In this document: in pieces, positions 6,632 to 14,776 of the stretch
Layout of the letters: each line of letters opens with the position of its first letter
How positions within the stretch are numbered: the stretch's first letter is position 1
From: JAAZBV01 sp964460435
GTDB lineage: Bacteria; Desulfobacterota; DSM-4660; Desulfatiglandales; HGW-15
Reading direction: 5' to 3'
Length of the DNA stretch: 64,000 nucleotides
Assembly (NCBI GenBank): GCA_964460435.1
Contig: CAYWRH010000006.1
Span: 1-64,000 of the forward strand
Notes under the pieces: generated by a model
Databases searched by the model: none
What the model was told of the DNA's origin: nothing
Seen by the model: the letters and a program-made list of their open reading frames with translations, nothing else
Position numbers and translations under genes: made by a program

Positions 6632-9095
6632 ATTGTTCCTCCTTTTCTACCGGCTCCAGAGAAAGGCCGGTTGTTTTACTATAATATTGATGATCCAGAT
6701 AAAATATTTCTGTTCCTTCCTGTACAGGATGTAGGGCACCCTGAGAAGTTAGTTCCTCAAATTCATGTGGGTATAGGTTTACTGAAAACTGCTGTGCTTT
6801 TTTAATCAGTGCATACTGCTTTTCAATCTCGAATGCCCCGCAAAGCTGAGCTACAAGCTCTTTTCCTTCACAGTCATATTTTACAATAACGCTTTGACTC
6901 GGTGCTTCAATAGACTTGAAATGCTTGGCCGCTGACATAAATGATTGTCTGAGATTTATTTCAGGCAATTTATTGTGGCTGCGGCTATAATCGTAAACCG
7001 CAAGAGAATTTGTTGAAAGCATATTCAATATGGTGTCCTTTCGGAAGGCATCAACAGGATAATCCATAATATCCTTTCTGTCGTAAAAATAGTTTTTATA
7101 ATACCATTCCAGCATCTTTGGACCGATTGCATCGTTGTCATATTTTACTGGGTCGGTTTTATAGTCATCAAGAACGCGATTTGATTTCTCCTGTCCGACT
7201 TTAATTTCATCTAGATGTGCAAGATTTTCTTCTGCGGCATTAACAATAAATACATTCCCTTTTATAGGGCTACCATGCCTGTTGCAGCGACCAGCGGCCT
7301 GTGTAATAGAATCCAGCCCGGCTAAAAGGCGAATAACTGAACGAAAGTCTATATCAACGCCAGCTTCAATCAATTGTGTGCTGATACAGATTATGGGCTT
7401 TTGATCCTCTAGCCTTTGTCGAATTAGATTGAGTGTCTTCTTTCTGTGTACAGGGCACATCCCCGTACTCAAATGAAAAACCTCAAAACCTTTATTTTTA
7501 ACTTCTTCAAAGATAACACGGCCCGGCCTTTTTGTATTAACCACTACAAGACAATTACCTTCCTTTTTTACTTGATCAAAAGAAAGTTCTGCAATTTCGG
7601 TGGAAGTCCATCCTCCTGGCCTGCGCCGGTCATTAACAGAAACCCTCTTCAGTTCGTTAAACAGTCTAGTTACATCTGGCACCAACTCATTATTCTTGGA
7701 AAGTTTTAATCTGCCTTTCTTTTCATCTACATCACCAAGAAGTGGCTGTGTTGCAGTGCAGAGGACAACCGTGCTTCCGCAGTGGTCTACTAGAAAATTG
7801 ACAGCGTTATTGAAAATATGAACACACTTTATTGGCAGGGTCTGTATTTCGTCGAATATAATGACTGCTTTTGCTAACTGGTGCATCCTTCTGGCGTTTC
7901 GAGTTCCAGCCCCGAAAAAGGCTTCGAGAAACTGAACCATTGTTGTAAAAATAACCGGAGCATCCCAGTTCTCTGTTAAAAGCTTCTCCTTCCAGGTCTG
8001 TTTCTCTGCCCCTATATTTGAATGGTGTTCAAGAAGAACCTTTCCTGCATCTTCAGGGCAATCTGCCGGTTCAAGGATTTCCCGGACAATTTGAGCATTC
8101 TGATCAATGATGGTAGTAAATGGGACTATATAGAATATATGGTTCATCTCATGCTTTTTGGCATGATGCAAGGCAAAACGCAAGCTGGCAAGGGTTTTAC
8201 CTCCCCCTGTAGGCACAGTTAGAGTAAACAAACCTTTATCTCTGTCAGCCGCAAAAAAACAATTTTCTGCCACCTCATTCCGGATTTCATCGACTCGGTT
8301 TTTTTTCTCAAATGTCTTATACTTTTTTTCAATTCGTTCAACTAATACATCCCATGACTTGTAACTGCCTTTAAGCCGATATCTTTTCATTTTCTGATTT
8401 TCTGAATCGGCTGTATCCTGACGATCTGCATCAATAAGAGTACTAAATAAAATTCGTATGAGTAGCCCCAAATTGAACTGAGCAATAATAGAATTCGGGC
8501 TCTTCTCTGGAGATGAACATATAATCTGGCGGCCTATTTCCTCAAAAGGCTTGGCAAAGGATTTTATTGAAATAATTTTGTTTATCTTATTGAAAACCGA
8601 CTTATCAACCCCCTTGATGCACTCACTTAAATGTGTTTTGACATCATCTTTTGATAAACGCTTTGAATATGAATCCCATGTGCCATTGTTGTCCGTCTTT
8701 ATGCAATCAATAAGGCCAGAGTGGTGTGAAACCAGGCAAACAGAAAGAATCTCACCGATTATTCTACATGAACTGGATTTATTTGCTATTTTATTTAGAT
8801 ATTTTACAAGATACTGGGCGCCGGCAGTTGAATGATCTATTTTGCCTCTTCTTTCATCCACATTTTCAAAATCTTCGTCTTCATCAGGATCAAAATCTTT
8901 ATCATTACTTTTTATAGCATCCGAAAGATATTTTTGAAATTCGCTACTATATTTTCCAAAATCGTGTAGTAGTCCCAGCAATTCTCCATAATTACCCATC
9001 CCAATCTTTTCAGCATGATTTTTTGCAAGCTCCGCAACACACTGAAGATGTTCTTCTAAGGTTTGTTTACTATGTGCATAATATCCTGAACGCAT
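6609..9095 (-). CDS. cas3: Cas3 nuclease-helicase (type I-C)
   Basis: Cas3 is recruited to target-bound Cascade, nicks the displaced strand and degrades it while translocating. The 828-residue protein has the N-terminal HD nuclease domain (His16, and HD at 44-45 in GLLHDFGKYSSEF). It then has an SF2 helicase with motif I TVPTGGGKTLASLRFA, motif II DEIQ in AVIIFDEIQTLP, the late motif STQLIEAGVDIDF, and motif VI QAAGRCNRHG. The start at 9095 has GGAG with 8-nt spacing. It is the first gene of the operon. All catalytic motifs are intact. Confidence 0.96.
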   Translation of the reverse strand: MRSGYYAHSKQTLEEHLQCVAELAKNHAEKIGMGNYGELLGLLHDFGKYSSEFQKYLSDAIKSNDKDFDPDEDEDFENVDERRGKIDHSTAGAQYLVKYLNKIANKSSSCRIIGEILSVCLVSHHSGLIDCIKTDNNGTWDSYSKRLSKDDVKTHLSECIKGVDKSVFNKINKIISIKSFAKPFEEIGRQIICSSPEKSPNSIIAQFNLGLLIRILFSTLIDADRQDTADSENQKMKRYRLKGSYKSWDVLVERIEKKYKTFEKKNRVDEIRNEVAENCFFAADRDKGLFTLTVPTGGGKTLASLRFALHHAKKHEMNHIFYIVPFTTIIDQNAQIVREILEPADCPEDAGKVLLEHHSNIGAEKQTWKEKLLTENWDAPVIFTTMVQFLEAFFGAGTRNARRMHQLAKAVIIFDEIQTLPIKCVHIFNNAVNFLVDHCGSTVVLCTATQPLLGDVDEKKGRLKLSKNNELVPDVTRLFNELKRVSVNDRRRPGGWTSTEIAELSFDQVKKEGNCLVVVNTKRPGRVIFEEVKNKGFEVFHLSTGMCPVHRKKTLNLIRQRLEDQKPIICISTQLIEAGVDIDFRSVIRLLAGLDSITQAAGRCNRHGSPIKGNVFIVNAAEENLAHLDEIKVGQEKSNRVLDDYKTDPVKYDNDAIGPKMLEWYYKNYFYDRKDIMDYPVDAFRKDTILNMLSTNSLAVYDYSRSHNKLPEINLRQSFMSAAKHFKSIEAPSQSVIVKYDCEGKELVAQLCGAFEIEKQYALIKKAQQFSVNLYPHEFEELTSQGALHPVQEGTEIFYLDHQYYSKTTGLSLEPVEKEEQFEDECIT

Positions 9096-9110
9096 AAGAT
9101 ATCTCCAAAA

Positions 9111-9154
9111 GCCATTTATCTAAAATGGCAACATTGCCAGCATCGCTAAATGGC
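9111..9154 (-). promoter_or_regulatory. Nested inverted repeats in the cas operon 5' region
   Basis: Just upstream of the cas3 ribosome-binding site lie a perfect palindrome TGGCAA-CA-TTGCCA (9126-9139) and an inverted pair GCCATTT (9111-9117) / AAATGGC (9123-9129). A further direct AAATGGC lies at 9148-9154. As DNA this looks like a cluster of operator half-sites. As RNA, the outer GCCATTT (complement of 9148-9154) can pair with AAATGGC (complement of 9111-9117) around the inner hairpin, close to the Shine-Dalgarno. The arrangement suggests control of cas expression. Which factor acts here cannot be told. Confidence 0.45.
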
Positions 9155-9304
9155 ATGATCAAAAGAAAAAAGTATGGCTTTTTGTTTAAAATCAGGTAAG
9201 GCCCTTTTTGTATTACCACTAAATACATAAAACAGGCAAAATCTTTTTTCTTTTCATCTTTTTTTTACATTACTGCATCTAATCAGCATGAATTTCGAAT
9301 TTAT

Positions 9305-9333
9305 TTGACAAAACAGGCCCCATTCATTAATTT
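9305..9333 (+). promoter_or_regulatory. Candidate sigma-70 promoter for the aldo/keto reductase
   Basis: A perfect -35 box TTGACA (9305-9310) is followed after 17 bp by TAATTT (9328-9333), a weak -10 box. It lies about 30 bp upstream of the ATG at 9364, and AAGGGAG forms a ribosome-binding site at 9350-9356. The spacing is right, but the -10 match is only partial. Confidence 0.5.
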
Positions 9334-9363
9334 TTCTCCTGAATTTATTAAGGGAGTTCTCAA

Positions 9364-10569
9364 ATGCTATACAGAAAAATAGGCAGTACAGGATATGAGG
9401 CATCAATCTTGAGCATGGGATGCATGAGGCTCCCAATGCTTGAACAGAAGAATCCCCCGAAAGATTTTATAGAAAGACAGAGGGCTGTAGACGAGGAAAA
9501 GGCCCTTGACCTTATCAAATATGCCATAGGGCATGGAATAAATTACTTTGACTCTGCATACATGTATCATGCAGGAAACAGCGAGCTCATACTTGGCAAA
9601 GCAATAAAGGGCAGTAGGGATAAACTTATTATCACCACAAAATCGCCTGTCATGATGATCCAGAAGCATGATGATTTTGACCGTATTCTGGATGAACAGC
9701 TAAAAAGGCTGGACACAGACCATCTTGATTTTTATCTCCTGCATGGCCTTGTAAAAGAGACATGGGAAAAGGCAAAGGGGCTTAAGGTCTTTGACTTCCT
9801 TGACAGGATGCAGAGGGATGGCAGGGTAAGGCATGCGGGTTTTTCATTTCACGATACACTTAATACCTTCAGGGAGATAATAGATGCCTACCCCTGGGCA
9901 GCTTGCCAGATCCAGTATAATTTTTTTGATGAAAACTATCAGGCAGGCAAAGAGGGTTTGAGGTACGCAGCATCAAAGGGTATTGGCGTTATAGTGATGG
10001 AACCCCTGAGGGGCGGCAGGTTTACACAGAGGATACCTGAGACGATTCAGCAAATATGGGACAGGGCAGAGATTAAACGCAGCCCGGCAGAGTGGGGGCT
10101 CAAGTGGGTGGCAAATCACCCGGAGGTATCTGTAATATTAAGCGGCATGACCACAATGGAGCAGCTCAAGGAAAATATCAGGGTTGCTGATGAGTTCAAG
10201 CCGGATAGCCTTACCCAAAAGGAGCTTGGGATTATAGAGAGGGTGGTTAAGGCCTATAAAGATATTATGGCTGTAGGCTGTACAGGCTGCAACTACTGCA
10301 TGCCCTGCCCAAATGGCGTTAATATCCCCATGATATTTTCCCTGTACAATGATGTTGTAATGTTCAAGGATGATATGCCTGTCATAATGTATAATACAAT
10401 GGTCCCGCCGGACCAGAATGCCGCAAACTGTATTGAATGTGGTAAGTGCGAAGAGAAATGTCCGCAGCATATAGAGATTATCAGCAGCCTTAAAGATGCC
10501 CAAAGGGCGCTTTATGACGAGGAGTGGCAACCGAAGAGGAATAATAAACAGAACGAAAGAACAGAATAA
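9364..10569 (+). CDS. Aldo/keto reductase with C-terminal 4Fe-4S domain
   Basis: The first 290 residues are an aldo/keto reductase TIM barrel. The catalytic tetrad is visible as Asp63, Tyr68 (FDSAYMYH), Lys93 (TTKSP) and His127 (LLHGL). The C-terminal 90 residues carry cysteine clusters CTGCNYCMPCPNGVNIP and CIECGKCEEKCP, the pattern of a ferredoxin-type domain with 4Fe-4S centres. This architecture is common in anaerobes and implies electron exchange with an Fe-S or flavin partner rather than simple NADPH chemistry. The next gene, 27 bp downstream, encodes a flavodoxin-like protein, a plausible partner. The substrate is unknown. Confidence 0.9.
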   Translation: MLYRKIGSTGYEASILSMGCMRLPMLEQKNPPKDFIERQRAVDEEKALDLIKYAIGHGINYFDSAYMYHAGNSELILGKAIKGSRDKLIITTKSPVMMIQKHDDFDRILDEQLKRLDTDHLDFYLLHGLVKETWEKAKGLKVFDFLDRMQRDGRVRHAGFSFHDTLNTFREIIDAYPWAACQIQYNFFDENYQAGKEGLRYAASKGIGVIVMEPLRGGRFTQRIPETIQQIWDRAEIKRSPAEWGLKWVANHPEVSVILSGMTTMEQLKENIRVADEFKPDSLTQKELGIIERVVKAYKDIMAVGCTGCNYCMPCPNGVNIPMIFSLYNDVVMFKDDMPVIMYNTMVPPDQNAANCIECGKCEEKCPQHIEIISSLKDAQRALYDEEWQPKRNNKQNERTE

Positions 10570-10596
10570 TCTTTTTTATTTCAGGAGGCTAGATTT

Positions 10597-11187
10597 ATGG
10601 AAAGACGTGATTTTATCAAGGCAGGAGTAATTGGATTAGGTGCAATAGCAATAGCAGACAAGGCAGCAGCCCTTGAATTTTACCCCAAAAAGTCGGACAA
10701 AAAATGGGCTGTTATATACAGCACATGGTGCGGTTCAAGCCGTGACGCTGGTGTATGGATATCAGAGGGTATGGGCGGCATAGCGGATGTATTTGATGTG
10801 CGTGAAAACCCTGACCCCTCTAAATATGACCATATAGTTGTGGGCGGCTCTATCAGATCGGGTAAGGTATCTCAGGAGATGCAGGATTACCTGGCAAAAA
10901 ATAAGGAGACTTTAAAAGAGAGGATCAGGGGTTTCTTCTGCGTACAGGGCAACATGAAAAAACCTACAGGGCCTGAAAATGTAAAACAGCTTATTGATGG
11001 CCACCTTTCAGTTATGACCGGGGTCACCGGCGTTCCTGGCAGATGTTTTAACGGGAGGATAACCTTAAGCCTGCTTGAGCCGAAGGAATTCAAGATGATG
11101 AGTGAAATGGGCATGCAGGATTATGATCTTATGAAGAGGAGCGATTTTATGGAGTTTGGCAAGGAGATACTTGCCTCTGTAAAATAG
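10597..11187 (+). CDS. Flavodoxin-like protein with twin-arginine signal
   Basis: The 196-residue protein begins MERRDFIKAGVIGLGAIAIA, a twin-arginine motif plus a hydrophobic stretch, so it is probably exported folded or anchored by the Tat pathway. The rest resembles a flavodoxin or HemG-like domain: WAVIYSTWCGSSRDAG is the FMN phosphate-binding loop region, followed by YDHIVVGGSIRSGKV and FFCVQGN. An AGGAGG ribosome-binding site lies at 10583-10588. With the preceding Fe-S aldo/keto reductase it forms a two-gene unit, probably a redox pair. A Tat signal on a flavodoxin is unusual. Uncleaved anchoring is possible because no clear cleavage site follows. Confidence 0.8.
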   Translation: MERRDFIKAGVIGLGAIAIADKAAALEFYPKKSDKKWAVIYSTWCGSSRDAGVWISEGMGGIADVFDVRENPDPSKYDHIVVGGSIRSGKVSQEMQDYLAKNKETLKERIRGFFCVQGNMKKPTGPENVKQLIDGHLSVMTGVTGVPGRCFNGRITLSLLEPKEFKMMSEMGMQDYDLMKRSDFMEFGKEILASVK

Positions 11188-11199
11188 TGTTAACATTTT

Positions 11200-11253
11200 G
11201 GGGGCACAGTTATCCTTGGCCTAAGGCTATGGCGGTCAAGAGCGGAGTGCCCC
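11200..11253. repeat. Palindromic element between convergent genes (terminator or REP-like)
   Basis: GGGGCAC (11201-11207) and GTGCCCC (11247-11253) are perfect inverted repeats. They enclose a second arm pair, CTTGGCC and GGTCAAG, so the whole segment can fold into one long hairpin. It lies between the stops of the flavodoxin gene (plus) and murJ (minus). On the minus strand it is preceded by GTAG, the head tetranucleotide of REP elements. It may act as a two-way terminator, although there is no good T tract. Confidence 0.55.
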
Positions 11254-11260
11254 TTCTACA

Positions 11261-12856
11261 TTATCTTTTTCTATTTATCAACCTTGTCAAAATACCCACC
11301 TCATTGCACCTGAATATCCATGACGCAATGAGATAGATAAAAATCCCCACTATTACCATTGACATTACCTGTAGAATTAGAACCAGCTTACCGGGGTTTG
11401 TTGTACTGGAAAACAGATTCATATTGAGCAATATAACCGAGGCGCTCATTACTGCTGTTGCAGCAAATATCTTTGATATTGAGAGAAGCACTGGCATAAG
11501 ACTCCATTGAGGCATCTTTTTTTTAAGAAAAAATACCAGCAATGTAAAATTTATAGCAGAGGATATTGAAAGGGCCAGTGCCAGGCCATTATGCTTCATA
11601 GGTGACATCAATAACAGACCTGATACAAGATATGCTATAAACGTAACAACCGATATCTTTGCAGGCGTGCAGGTATCCTGCAGCGCATAAAAGGCAGAAA
11701 CAATAACCCTGACACCCGAAAAGGCCCATAGCCCTACTGAGTAATAGACAAGGGCGCTTGCGGTCATATCGGTTGAAATTGCATCAAAGGCCCCATGTTG
11801 AAAAAAAAGCCGGATAATCGGTTTTCCTAAAATAATGAGGCCTGCCATTGAAGGGAGGGCCTCAAAAAATGTAATTTTGAGGGCATGATCAAGGGTGTCT
11901 ATAAAGGCCCTGTTATCCTTTTCAACTGCATTTCTGGACAGTGATGGCAAAGAGGCGGTACTGATGGCAATCGCAAAAATACCAAGCGGAAGTTCAACAA
12001 GCCTGTCTGCATAATTAAGCCATGCAATGCTGCCGCCCGGAAGTAATGATGAGAGAAGTGTACCGGCCATCTGATTGAACTGATAAATCGCTGACCCGAA
12101 CAGGGCCGGCAGAATAAGCAGCCCTATCCTCTTTACAGCAGGATGACCAGGCTTCCAGAGGGGCTTTAACGAAACTCCATATTTATATAACCATGGAATC
12201 TGGAGCAGCACCTGGAGTATGCCGCCAATTAATATGCCTATTGTTGGACCGGCTACAGGTACTGAAAGATAAGGAGATATCAGACAGGCGCCTCCAATAA
12301 TACCAAGGTTCAGGAATATGGGTGAAGCTGCGGGCGCTGCAAAGTGCTTTAGACTGTTCAAGATACCCATAAATAATGCAACAAGGCTCACAAGAAAGAC
12401 ATAAGGGAATGTTATTCTGGTAAGAAGCACAGCTAGTTCATACCTTGGGCCTTCACTGCCAAAACCATAGGCCATAATCCTTACTATCCAGGGCGAAAAC
12501 AGGATGCCTGCAATGGTGATTATTACAAGGATAATGGAGAGAAGGGTAAAAATGACCCTTGCGAGTTCAAAGGCCTCCTCTTTTGACCTTGTTTTCAGGT
12601 ACTCGGTAAAGACCGGTATAAAGGCAATAGTCATATTACCTTCGGCTGTAAACCTGCGGAGCATGTTGGGGATTCTGAATGCCACAATAAAGGCATCAGC
12701 AGAGATGGTGGCCCCGAAAAAGGATGCTATAACCATGTCCCTTATAAGGCCAAGCACCCTGCTTATCATTGTAAAAAAGGAGACAACGCCGGCAGCGCGC
12801 CCCATATGGCTTTTTTCCATGTTATCTGTTTTTTTTATTAATCTATTTATTTCCAT
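11261..12856 (-). CDS. murJ: Lipid II flippase MurJ
   Basis: MurJ moves lipid II across the inner membrane during peptidoglycan synthesis. The protein is a polytopic membrane protein of the MviN/MOP family. The N-terminal block FTMISRVLGLIRDMVIASFF with FGATISADAFIVAFRIPNML is diagnostic, and about 14 hydrophobic segments follow. Length (531 residues, or about 514-519 from internal ATGs) is normal. The start is uncertain: ATGs at 12856, 12820 and 12805 are in frame and none has a strong ribosome-binding site. The gene is divergent from rpsT, sharing the intergenic region, and convergent with the flavodoxin gene. Confidence 0.93.
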   Translation of the reverse strand: MEINRLIKKTDNMEKSHMGRAAGVVSFFTMISRVLGLIRDMVIASFFGATISADAFIVAFRIPNMLRRFTAEGNMTIAFIPVFTEYLKTRSKEEAFELARVIFTLLSIILVIITIAGILFSPWIVRIMAYGFGSEGPRYELAVLLTRITFPYVFLVSLVALFMGILNSLKHFAAPAASPIFLNLGIIGGACLISPYLSVPVAGPTIGILIGGILQVLLQIPWLYKYGVSLKPLWKPGHPAVKRIGLLILPALFGSAIYQFNQMAGTLLSSLLPGGSIAWLNYADRLVELPLGIFAIAISTASLPSLSRNAVEKDNRAFIDTLDHALKITFFEALPSMAGLIILGKPIIRLFFQHGAFDAISTDMTASALVYYSVGLWAFSGVRVIVSAFYALQDTCTPAKISVVTFIAYLVSGLLLMSPMKHNGLALALSISSAINFTLLVFFLKKKMPQWSLMPVLLSISKIFAATAVMSASVILLNMNLFSSTTNPGKLVLILQVMSMVIVGIFIYLIASWIFRCNEVGILTRLINRKR

Positions 12857-12930
12857 TTTTTATCTTGACAGCAATACTCTATTTAATTAAAAAAGAATGT
12901 TTAAAAATCTTAACAACAGGAGTGTTTAAT

Positions 12931-13200
12931 TTGGCAAATCATAAATCAGCCCTCAAAAGGGCAAAACAGAGTGAAAACAGAAGACTCAGGAACATGGGCT
13001 ATAAAACCCGTTCCAAGAATATCGTAAAAGAGGTCCGGGAAGCAGCCGCTGAAAACAACAAGGAAAAAGCTGTTGCAGCGCTTAGAAAAGCTACTGTAAT
13101 TATTCAAAAAAGCGCCTCCAAAGGTGTGTTTCATAAGAAAAAAGCTTCCCGTAAGATATCCCGTCTTGCACGTCAGATTAACCAGATTTCTGCATCCTGA
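12931..13200 (+). CDS. rpsT: 30S ribosomal protein S20
   Basis: S20 binds 16S rRNA in the body of the small subunit. The protein reads (M)ANHKSALKRAKQSENR and continues with basic helices, ending IARQINQ-like, 89 residues. The start is a TTG at 12931: the conserved ANHKSALKRAKQ begins there, AGGAG lies at 12918-12922, and upstream in-frame residues do not fit the family. TTG starts are known for S20 in other bacteria, where they serve autoregulation. Its TGA stop directly abuts the opposing holA stop. A weak promoter candidate with a perfect TTGACA lies at 12865-12870. Confidence 0.96.
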   Translation: MANHKSALKRAKQSENRRLRNMGYKTRSKNIVKEVREAAAENNKEKAVAALRKATVIIQKSASKGVFHKKKASRKISRLARQINQISAS

Positions 13201-14208
13201 TCAGTTTTTTACAAGAGACAGAAACAGGTTCTCGAGAACAGGCCTTGGCCTTGAGCCCGACTTGAGCAACCTGTCTGTTTCATAAAGCAAAGAAATCCCC
13301 TTTTTCAGCCCTTTGACGCTCCAGTGCCTTGCCTGTTTTACAAGCTTTTCTGCTGAAAAGGGTGCGATCCCCAGTTTTGACGCTATTTCACCTGCCCCTT
13401 TACCCTCTGAGGCCAGTATACTTGCCTGCCATAACAAACCTATCTGCCTGTTAAGCATCCCTATGATCTGCAGAGGAGCGGCCTTTTTATCCTCCTCGTC
13501 AAGAAACCTTGATAATGCAGAAAGGAGCTCGGCTGTCCTTTTTTCAGACAGTGCATCCATCAGCTCAAAAATGGTGTACATCCTGCTGTTAATGGCAAGC
13601 TCCTTTACATCAGACTCATTTACCTTTTTATCTCCGAATGAAATTTTTAATTTTTCAAGCTCGCCATATATTTTTCTTAAGCCCCCGCCTGTTATATCCT
13701 GTAAAAATGCGCATGCATCGCGGTCAATGTTGAGCCCCATATCACGGGCGGTTGCCTGTATCCAGGGGATCACCTGAAAATTCTTCAGCTCGCTGAAGTT
13801 TACTGCAAGCCCAGCGCCCCTGATGGTCTTGTAGAATTTATTTTTAAAATCGGTCTTTTCAGAGAGAAATATTAGGCAGGTCGAATCTACAGGTTTTTCC
13901 AGGTAGGGGACAAATTTATTGAGCTGTTCTGCCCTGTATGCATCTGTTCGTTTAAGGATTATCAGCCGGTTTGATGACAAAAATGGGACTGACTGCGCCC
14001 TGTTTATTACATCTGAAGGGTTAACCTCTCCGCCATAACAGATCTCCACGTTGAAATCCCTTGCATTTTCAGGGATGTATCTCTCACGGATATTATCAAT
14101 CAGTTTTTCAATAAGAAATTCATTAGGCCCGTAAAAGAGGTAGAATGGGGCAAGCTTGCCCTTTTTAAGCGCAAGAGTCACATCCTCTGGTTGAAGATCA
14201 TTTGCCAT
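13201..14208 (-). CDS. holA: DNA polymerase III delta subunit
   Basis: HolA is the clamp-loader subunit that opens the beta clamp. The 335-residue protein has the N-terminal GPNEFLIEKLIDNIRE P-loop-like segment and the LAPFYLFYG strand. It also has a SARA-like block (VPFLSSNRLIILK), and the C-terminal helical domain ends LENLFLSLV. It is the last gene of the long operon. Its start overlaps the lptE stop by 1 bp (TGATG), the usual lptE-holA pairing. Its stop is back to back with the rpsT stop: plus-strand TGATCA contains both. Confidence 0.93.
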   Translation of the reverse strand: MANDLQPEDVTLALKKGKLAPFYLFYGPNEFLIEKLIDNIRERYIPENARDFNVEICYGGEVNPSDVINRAQSVPFLSSNRLIILKRTDAYRAEQLNKFVPYLEKPVDSTCLIFLSEKTDFKNKFYKTIRGAGLAVNFSELKNFQVIPWIQATARDMGLNIDRDACAFLQDITGGGLRKIYGELEKLKISFGDKKVNESDVKELAINSRMYTIFELMDALSEKRTAELLSALSRFLDEEDKKAAPLQIIGMLNRQIGLLWQASILASEGKGAGEIASKLGIAPFSAEKLVKQARHWSVKGLKKGISLLYETDRLLKSGSRPRPVLENLFLSLVKN

Positions 14209-14765
14209 CAGAATCTTTCCATAGTCATGTTAAATATTCTGCCTGATACAATCCTTGCGATCTTTAGCAATGCATCCCTCTCACGATTCCGGTTGATCAA
14301 GGGGTCTGAGGTAATATCAAAACCAGCCTCCTCTGTTATGGAGGGTTCGCTCCATACAGTCTCACCGGTTGATCTGTTGACAAGGCTTGCAGAAAGATGC
14401 AGCGTCAGGCGTCTTGCGCCTGTTGTTTCATGAAAAATCTCCCGGCCCGAGATCTCTTGTTTTGTTGTATCATAGGTCAAGGGCTGGGTCATAATCTCGT
14501 ATACCTCAACATTAAGTATCATCTGCGCACTGTTTTTGTCCTTAACAGGCGCCCTGCCGCGGCTTATGAACTCGTTTCTCAGGACTGTTGTAAAGTCCGC
14601 CTCAAAACCCTTTATAGAGGCAGCGCTTTCTATCATGGGTATGGCAATACTTGTGAGCTCAATGCCAACAGGCTCTCCCTCTGCCCTGAACCTGTAACCG
14701 CATGCGGCAAGGCATAGAGCCATTATCAGCATCAGACAGGCGCATGCAACCCTTGAAATATACAT
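14208..14765 (-). CDS. lptE: LPS assembly lipoprotein LptE
   Basis: LptE plugs the LptD barrel and helps insert lipopolysaccharide into the outer membrane. The 185-residue protein has a lipoprotein signal peptide with lipobox LAACGYRF (Cys22), where the GYRF tetrapeptide directly after the lipid-modified Cys is typical of LptE. The remainder has the family pattern SIAIPMIESAASIKGFEADFTTVLRNEF. It is 11 bp downstream of leuS and 1 bp overlapped with holA, the same leuS-lptE-holA order seen in many Proteobacteria. Its presence supports a lipopolysaccharide-bearing outer membrane. Confidence 0.92.
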   Translation of the reverse strand: MYISRVACACLMLIMALCLAACGYRFRAEGEPVGIELTSIAIPMIESAASIKGFEADFTTVLRNEFISRGRAPVKDKNSAQMILNVEVYEIMTQPLTYDTTKQEISGREIFHETTGARRLTLHLSASLVNRSTGETVWSEPSITEEAGFDITSDPLINRNRERDALLKIARIVSGRIFNMTMERF

Positions 14766-14776
14766 CCAGAGCCTTC

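Noticed and set aside
11200..11253. Small RNA gene between the flavodoxin gene and murJ.
   Set aside because: Only a long palindrome is visible; no promoter or T tract supports an independent RNA.
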